From: CAWKZT01 sp963854565
Lineage (GTDB): Bacteria; Actinomycetota; Acidimicrobiia; Acidimicrobiales; JAHEJN01
Length of the DNA: 12,823 nucleotides
Assembly (NCBI GenBank): GCA_963854565.1
Contig: CAWKZT010000050.1
Location: forward strand, 1-12,823
Direction: 5' to 3'
The position numbers and the translations under genes were made by a program. Positions 8,666-12,823 of the stretch are shown piece by piece. The first letter of the stretch is position 1. Each line of letters starts with the position of its first letter. Under the pieces are notes generated by a model that did no database searches, was not told the DNA's origin, and was given only the letters and a program-made list of their open reading frames with translations.

Positions 8666-8673
8666 ATTGTACG
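8666..8673 (-). promoter_or_regulatory. Candidate putA -10 element in the 52-bp divergent putA/regulator region
   Basis: The short region 8634-8685 must hold the control elements of both genes. On the minus strand CGTACAAT ends 32 nt before the putA ATG, exactly as before oleA. On the plus strand an overlapping TATTGT (8665-8670), 18 nt after TTGTGA (8641-8646), could be a weak promoter for the regulator. The -35 match for putA is poor. Overlapping promoters would make the two genes compete, but this is inferred from motifs only. Confidence 0.35.
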
Positions 8674-8685
8674 ATTTTGACCGCG

Positions 8686-9438
8686 ATGATGAACGATTCC
8701 TCCAAGCCGTCGGCGCAAGATGCGATATTCGGCCCTGACATCAATCTTCAGGACGACCTGGTCGAACTCATGGAGGCACTCGTCACCGTCATTTTCTGTG
8801 CCAAGGATGTCGATCTCCGATACCTGGCGGTCAACAATGCGTTTGTACGTCGAACCGGACGTCGATCAAAGCGCGAGGTCATCGGAAGTCGAGCCGTCGA
8901 CCTGTTCCCAACCGAACTGGCCGAACGTTACGAAGAGCAGGATCGGCGTGTATTCGCGACCGGACGACCGCTGCGTGACCAACTAGAACCGGTGTTGCGA
9001 TCAGACGGATCGCTCGGTTGGTATGTGACTACCAAGCTTCCTGTGCGCGACGGTGACGGCCAAGTGGTCGGCCTCACAAGTGTGAGCCGTGACCTCGGTA
9101 TACCGAATGAAGAGACCATCGCCGTTGAATCACTCGGACGGGTGGTTGACCATGTCGAACGACATCTCGACCACAAGATCGGTGCGGCCGAGTTAGCCGG
9201 GGTTGCCGAGTGCTCAGCGGTTCAACTCAACCGGCGTATGAAACGCGTCTTCGGTCTTTCCTGTACGCAGTACGTCTTGCGAGCACGCGTCGATCGAGCA
9301 GCGGCGATGCTGGCCGCCGATGTTTCACCTGTCGATGTGGGCACCCAATGTGGGTTCTACGACCAAGCTGACCTCACCCGACAATTCGCCCGCTTAACCG
9401 GTTTGACTCCAGCGATGTTTCGGAGACAATCTCGTTAG
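8686..9438 (+). CDS. PAS-domain AraC-family transcriptional regulator, probable putA regulator
   Basis: This roughly 250-aa protein has an N-terminal PAS sensor domain (about residues 20-140), recognisable from FCAKDVDLRYLAVNNAF, the glycine-rich turn and the closing strand GQVVGLTSVSRDLG. A C-terminal AraC-type double helix-turn-helix follows (about 155-250) with the family signature VGTQCGFYDQADLTRQFARL followed by TGLTPAMFRR. PAS domains sense small molecules, redox state or a cofactor; no ligand can be read from the sequence. It diverges from putA over 52 bp. AraC-type regulators beside put genes are known in Vibrio (PutR), so control of putA is the simplest role. The start is uncertain: ATG 8686, ATG 8689 and TTG 8677 are in frame and none has a Shine-Dalgarno sequence, so the mRNA may be nearly leaderless. 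Its stop overlaps the stop of the convergent hydrolase gene. Confidence 0.85.
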   Translation: MMNDSSKPSAQDAIFGPDINLQDDLVELMEALVTVIFCAKDVDLRYLAVNNAFVRRTGRRSKREVIGSRAVDLFPTELAERYEEQDRRVFATGRPLRDQLEPVLRSDGSLGWYVTTKLPVRDGDGQVVGLTSVSRDLGIPNEETIAVESLGRVVDHVERHLDHKIGAAELAGVAECSAVQLNRRMKRVFGLSCTQYVLRARVDRAAAMLAADVSPVDVGTQCGFYDQADLTRQFARLTGLTPAMFRRQSR

Positions 9439-10238
9439 ACAGTGGTCGGCGACGGCGAATGGTGGGCCTTCGGGTACATGTGTCGGAGCGTCAACGGCGC
9501 CTGGAACGGCTTCCAACTATGACCTGGTTGGGCTAGGCGATCGAGCACCGCGTAAACCGCGCTGGGATTGTGGCCTAGGCCGCAATGGCTACCGCGAACC
9601 TCGATGCTCTCGGTGAGTTTGGTGCGCTGTTCGAGGCATGCTTCCCAGCGAACAATGCCATCGGTCTTGGAGTAAATAGCGGTGGACGGTACCGGCATCG
9701 GTGTTCGGTCGTATTCGCCAACCGCTAGGTGCTCGCGGTATTCGTGGGAAAAGTTTTCGGCCATTGATTCGAGAAGCTTGCTGGCATTGGAGTCGTCGTG
9801 AGCTCGCATCCTGAATGGACTGCCCAGTGTGACCACTTGCCGCACCGAATTGGGATGCATCCGAGCTAAGTATCGAGCATAAATACCGCCCAAACTCCAG
9901 CCCACCAGACGCACTCGGCGACCATATTTATCGTGGAGTTCTTCTACGAGGTTGTTGAGCCCTGCGATTACCTTGGGTGTCGGCCCAAGATTGCGACCAA
10001 GGGACCAGCCGTGAGCGTTATAGCCCCGAGTCTTGAGGGTCAAACGCAACGGTGCGGTGGACACGTCATCGGCCACGAAACCCGGCAGAACCAAGACTGG
10101 GCCACCGTCACCAGTCGGAGCCAATCGAAGCAACGGCGACGAAAGTACAGCCGAACCAAACTCGAGCACAGTGCGAGCCTCGAGGGCAAGTAGGGCTTTG
10201 GATGGTGGGGCAAGCGGAGCTTCGGTAAGTGGCGTCAC
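9435..10238 (-). CDS. Alpha/beta hydrolase (lipase/esterase-like) paired with WS/DGAT
   Basis: This is a 267-aa cytoplasmic alpha/beta hydrolase without a signal peptide. It has the oxyanion-loop region VLVLPGFVADD, the nucleophile elbow GWSLGG with Ser115, a likely acid Asp193 (YSKTDGIV), and a likely base at His218 or His223 in GSHCGLGHNPSAVYAV. That last motif followed by a tryptophan and KPF belongs to a hydrolase family often found beside WS/DGAT genes, so a role in acyl-ester or storage-lipid turnover is plausible; the substrate is not shown. I chose GTG 10238 because AAGGTGG lies 8 nt upstream. The frame extends to a GTG at 10283 inside a palindrome, but that start has no ribosome binding site. 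The gene diverges from WS/DGAT, and its TAA overlaps the regulator's TAG on the other strand. Confidence 0.85.
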   Translation of the reverse strand: MTPLTEAPLAPPSKALLALEARTVLEFGSAVLSSPLLRLAPTGDGGPVLVLPGFVADDVSTAPLRLTLKTRGYNAHGWSLGRNLGPTPKVIAGLNNLVEELHDKYGRRVRLVGWSLGGIYARYLARMHPNSVRQVVTLGSPFRMRAHDDSNASKLLESMAENFSHEYREHLAVGEYDRTPMPVPSTAIYSKTDGIVRWEACLEQRTKLTESIEVRGSHCGLGHNPSAVYAVLDRLAQPGHSWKPFQAPLTLRHMYPKAHHSPSPTTV

Positions 10239-10246
10239 GTTGCGGG

Positions 10247-10253
10247 CCACCTT
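10247..10253 (-). promoter_or_regulatory. Shine-Dalgarno AAGGTGG fixing the hydrolase start
   Basis: AAGGTGG differs from the ideal AAGGAGG at one base and lies 8 nt before GTG 10238. It argues for this start over GTG 10283, which would place the coding sequence over the palindrome. Confidence 0.6.
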
Positions 10254-10276
10254 AGGACATTTTGGGTCGCTGCCGT

Positions 10277-10290
10277 ATTTCACGTGAAAT
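10277..10290. promoter_or_regulatory. Perfect 14-bp palindrome ATTTCACGTGAAAT: parS-like ParB site or divergent operator
   Basis: The sequence is perfectly self-complementary, centred between 10283 and 10284, about 45 bp from the hydrolase start and 57 bp from the WS/DGAT start. The central 12 bp TTTCACGTGAAA are identical to the core of the parS consensus TGTTTCACGTGAAACA. Over 16 positions (10276-10291) 13 match. The first flanking base pair is changed symmetrically (G to A, C to T), which keeps the palindrome. It is either a chromosomal ParB-binding site or a dimeric repressor's operator for the divergent lipid genes; the sequence cannot decide between them. Confidence 0.6.
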
Positions 10291-10323
10291 GCGTTAGGGG
10301 GCTACGGTGTCCGCAAGTCCGCG

Positions 10324-10330
10324 AGGGGAG
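10324..10330 (+). promoter_or_regulatory. Shine-Dalgarno AGGGGAG fixing the WS/DGAT start
   Basis: AGGGGAG lies 10 nt before GTG 10341. It sets the start there, which gives the canonical N-terminus VKQLSGVDANF, rather than at an in-frame GTG at 10284 within the palindrome. Confidence 0.6.
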
Positions 10331-10340
10331 AGCCAAACCG

Positions 10341-11831
10341 GTGAAGCAGTTGAGTGGGGTTGACGCCAATTTTTTGAATATGGAGACTCGGACCACTTTT
10401 GGCCATGTCTCGAGTTTGGGTGTCTTTGATCGCCCCGACGATCCGACGTTTGACCCCTATCAAGCCACTCGGAGTCAAATTGAGTCCCGTTTGGCCGATT
10501 TGGAACCGTTTCGTCGTCGCCTCGTCCACGTGCCACTTGGGCTAGATCACCCCTACTGGATCGCTGATCCTGATTTCGATCTCGATTTCCATATTCGTCA
10601 TATCGCGGCGCCGCCTCCTGGTGAAATTTACCAACTCACCGAGCTTGTGTCCCGAATCATTGGCCGGCCCATGGATCGCGGGCGACCACTGTGGGAGTGT
10701 TACGTCATTGATGGTCTCCAAGACAATCAATTTGCACTGCTCACGAAGGTGCATCATGCAACCATCGACGGGGCGGCCGGCGCCGAACTGTTGGCCATGT
10801 TGCTCGATCACGAACCCGATTCCGAACTGCCAGACAGCAGCAGCGACCCATGGCAGTCGGAACGCGAACCAACTGGAATCGAGCTTTTGGGCCGGACTGC
10901 ACTGAGTATGACTACGAAGCCGGCCGATGCTGCCCGGTTGCTGAGTCATGCCATTGGTGCGGCAAGAAAAGTGGCATCCAAACGGGGAATCGGTGGTCTG
11001 GGCGAGATGGCAGGTGCCAGTCCCGAAGGGGCGTTGAGTCGGTGGTTGCCCGCGAAACCGAACGAAAACGATCCCGACATCGCCCCCGTCTTGCCGACAA
11101 TATCGGCTCCACCCACACCGTGGAACCGCAGTATTACGCCCCATCGACGCTTTGCCGTCCGTAGTGTCTCGCTCACTGATGTCAAGGCACTCAAGAGAGA
11201 TCTTGGCTGCACCGTAAATGACGTAATCATGGCCATGGTCGCAGGCGGGTTGCGTCGCTGGCTCGAAGAGCACGATGCGCTACCCAACGACCCGCTGGTG
11301 TCGATGGTGCCGGTGTCGGTGCGCACCGGCGACGAAGAAGACAAGTGGACCAACCGGGTGTCGGCGCTGTTTGTGACGATCCCTACCGATAAGGAGTTAC
11401 CTCTCGATCGCCTCGCATCTATCCACCAGACGATGAACGAGGCCAAGGCAACGTTCGATCTGTTGCCCGCCGACGTGTTAACCGAACTGGCCGACTTCGC
11501 TCCACCTGCCTTGGCCACCCGCGCCGCCCGGTTAGCGCACCGGCTTCATATCGGCGACCGCATGAATGCGCCGATTAACGTTGTGATCTCCAACGTGCCG
11601 GGACCACGGATTCCGCTGTACCTCCGCGGGGCTACCTTGCAGCATTACTACCCCGTTTCGGCAATCATCGAAGGCGCCGGCCTAAACGTTACGGTGCAGA
11701 GCTATCTCGACACACTCGACTTCGGTCTGGTTGCCTGTCGGGAGTTGGTTCCTGATCTTGACGACATGGTCGAAATGATCGCTGACGAAATGCGCGTTTT
11801 GCGTGAGCAAGCCGACGAGGTACTGGCCTAA
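10341..11831 (+). CDS. Wax ester synthase / acyl-CoA:diacylglycerol acyltransferase (WS/DGAT)
   Basis: The enzyme transfers an acyl group from acyl-CoA to a long-chain alcohol or diacylglycerol, making wax esters or triacylglycerol stored in cytoplasmic inclusions. The 496-aa length is normal for the family. The N-terminus KQLSGVDANFLNMETRTTFGHV is typical. The catalytic HHxxxDG motif is HHATIDG at residues 138-144. Further conserved blocks are NDVIMAMVAGGLRRWL and, in the C-terminal domain, NVVISNVPGPRIPLY with the downstream GAGLNVTVQSY. All key residues are present, so it should be active. GTG 10341 is chosen on its ribosome binding site and this N-terminus. It diverges from the alpha/beta hydrolase and ends 3 bp before the transporter gene, so the two are probably cotranscribed. 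Whether it prefers alcohols or diacylglycerol cannot be read from the sequence. Confidence 0.95.
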   Translation: MKQLSGVDANFLNMETRTTFGHVSSLGVFDRPDDPTFDPYQATRSQIESRLADLEPFRRRLVHVPLGLDHPYWIADPDFDLDFHIRHIAAPPPGEIYQLTELVSRIIGRPMDRGRPLWECYVIDGLQDNQFALLTKVHHATIDGAAGAELLAMLLDHEPDSELPDSSSDPWQSEREPTGIELLGRTALSMTTKPADAARLLSHAIGAARKVASKRGIGGLGEMAGASPEGALSRWLPAKPNENDPDIAPVLPTISAPPTPWNRSITPHRRFAVRSVSLTDVKALKRDLGCTVNDVIMAMVAGGLRRWLEEHDALPNDPLVSMVPVSVRTGDEEDKWTNRVSALFVTIPTDKELPLDRLASIHQTMNEAKATFDLLPADVLTELADFAPPALATRAARLAHRLHIGDRMNAPINVVISNVPGPRIPLYLRGATLQHYYPVSAIIEGAGLNVTVQSYLDTLDFGLVACRELVPDLDDMVEMIADEMRVLREQADEVLA

Positions 11832-11834
11832 ACC

Positions 11835-12823
11835 ATGAAACAGGCAGCGTCGGTGTCCGGGCACGAGGAGACAACGCCAGCGAAGCTGGGCACCTTTGGG
11901 GGCGTGTTTTCGCCTAGCTTGCTTACTATTTTGGGCCTGGTTCTCTTCCTGCGCCTTGGGTTTGTGACGGGCAGCGTTGGCCTCTGGAAGATGCTCTTTA
12001 TCGTCGGTTTGGCCACCGCGGTTTCATTGCTAACCACCGTTTCGTTGGCAGCAATCGCCACCAACCTTCGGGTGGGCGGAGGGGGTGTCTACTTCTTAAT
12101 TTCTCGCACACTTGGACCGGCTTTCGGCGGAGCGATTGGCCTTGTTCTCTACGCTGCCATGTCGGTGTCGGTCGCTTTTTATGCGATCGGCTTGGGCGAA
12201 GCACTGACGAGTGCCATTGGTTCCACCAACGAAAATCTGCCCCGAATCATCGCGGCCATAACAATTGTTGCCTTGGTGGGTCTGGCCTGGATGGGCGCCA
12301 ACATTGCTACCCGCTTGCAGTATGTCGTCATGGTGTTCTTAGCCGTAGCGATTTTGGCCTATTTTATTGGGGTTATTCCGGATCTGCGATTCGACCAAAT
12401 GTCTGAAAACCTAGACAGCCCCGATGGTGGAGGATCCTTCTGGGTGGCATTTGCCATCTTCTTCCCGGCCATCACTGGATTTACCCAGGGGGTCGCCATG
12501 TCGGGCGATCTCCGAACACCAAGTCGCAGCATCACGCAAGGCACGTTCCTGGCAATAGCAGTTTCCACGGTCGTGTATCTATTGGTCGTCGTTACCTTCG
12601 TGATGGCTGTTCCTCTGGCTGAATTGCAAGGCGAAACGGCCATCATGCGACGCTTGTCGGTCTCGCCGCGATTGATTGATCTCGGGGTGATTGCGGCCAC
12701 ATTGTCATCCGCCATTGCTTCAATGCTCGGTGCCCCTCGAACGCTCCAACGTCTGGCCGCCGACCGACTGATTACACCGCTCCAACCGTTCGCGGTTGGT
12801 GTCGGACCCGAGGACAATCCGAG
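11835..12823 (+). CDS. SLC12-type cation-chloride cotransporter homologue (APC superfamily), 3' end beyond window
   Basis: The 329 complete codons encode an N-terminal cytoplasmic tail of about 17 residues and about eight hydrophobic helices. The first block, TFGGVFSPSLLTILGLVLFLRLG, and the TM6 region FFPAITGFTQGVAMSGDLRT (about residues 208-228) closely resemble the SLC12 cation-chloride cotransporters, as does GAPRTLQRLAADRLI in TM8. Eukaryotic members move Na+ and/or K+ with Cl-; bacterial homologues are less studied, and amino acid or polyamine transport within the same superfamily remains possible. It starts at ATG 11835, 3 bp after the WS/DGAT stop. The nearest Shine-Dalgarno candidate, GAGG at 11817-11820, is 14 nt away, so translational coupling to WS/DGAT is likely. 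The coding sequence runs off the right edge, so the remaining helices and any C-terminal regulatory domain are not visible. Confidence 0.87.
   Translation, partial: MKQAASVSGHEETTPAKLGTFGGVFSPSLLTILGLVLFLRLGFVTGSVGLWKMLFIVGLATAVSLLTTVSLAAIATNLRVGGGGVYFLISRTLGPAFGGAIGLVLYAAMSVSVAFYAIGLGEALTSAIGSTNENLPRIIAAITIVALVGLAWMGANIATRLQYVVMVFLAVAILAYFIGVIPDLRFDQMSENLDSPDGGGSFWVAFAIFFPAITGFTQGVAMSGDLRTPSRSITQGTFLAIAVSTVVYLLVVVTFVMAVPLAELQGETAIMRRLSVSPRLIDLGVIAATLSSAIASMLGAPRTLQRLAADRLITPLQPFAVGVGPEDNP

Noticed and set aside
10281..10286. Back-to-back GTG starts inside CACGTG for both the hydrolase (10283) and WS/DGAT (10284)
   Set aside because: Neither has a ribosome binding site. Both genes have better starts downstream (10238 and 10341) with good Shine-Dalgarno sequences and family-typical N-termini.
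10542..11273. Minus-strand open frame of 243 codons
   Set aside because: It is a shadow of WS/DGAT, which carries the HHATIDG motif in the plus frame across this stretch.

Overview
The window looks like chromosomal DNA of an actinobacterium, possibly an Acidimicrobiia-like lineage. The reasons are a GC content that looks moderately high by eye, an OleB-OleC fusion (an arrangement known mainly from Actinobacteria), a wax ester synthase/diacylglycerol acyltransferase (WS/DGAT) with its companion alpha/beta hydrolase, and frequent GTG starts. The taxonomic guess is inference from gene content only. The window is almost fully coding. There are eight protein genes, the first and last cut by the window edges, and no RNA gene, CRISPR array or mobile element was seen.

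Left block, minus strand (1-8633). In transcription order this holds putA (bifunctional proline catabolism), a membrane-anchored three-domain protein (YceI, then a CxxCH cytochrome c-like segment, then a PHM-type copper monooxygenase), oleA, and an oleB-oleC fusion that leaves the window on the left. OleA condenses two fatty acyl-CoAs head to head. The OleBC fusion is expected to turn the later beta-hydroxy acid into a beta-lactone and then decarboxylate it to a long-chain cis-olefin. The required reductase OleD is not in the window and may lie just beyond position 1. The gaps are 78, 60 and 10 bp. The same 8-mer CGTACAAT sits exactly 32 nt before the ATG of both putA and oleA, so the block may be at least two transcription units.

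Middle (8634-10238). A PAS-AraC regulator diverges from putA across 52 bp and is the obvious candidate regulator of it, since this PutA has no N-terminal DNA-binding domain. The regulator converges on an alpha/beta hydrolase gene, and the two stop codons overlap.

Right block, plus strand (10239-12823). The hydrolase diverges from a WS/DGAT gene. At the middle of the 102-bp region between them is a perfect 14-bp palindrome, ATTTCACGTGAAAT. It matches the ParB-binding parS consensus at 13 of 16 positions and could be a chromosome-segregation site or a local operator. WS/DGAT is followed after 3 bp by a gene for an SLC12-type cation-chloride cotransporter homologue, cut by the right edge.

Themes: two routes that consume fatty acyl-CoA (Ole hydrocarbons and WS/DGAT storage lipids) sit within 10 kb, together with proline oxidation. 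Between them is an unusual exported redox fusion protein whose lipid-binding YceI domain invites the hypothesis that it acts on a hydrophobic product.
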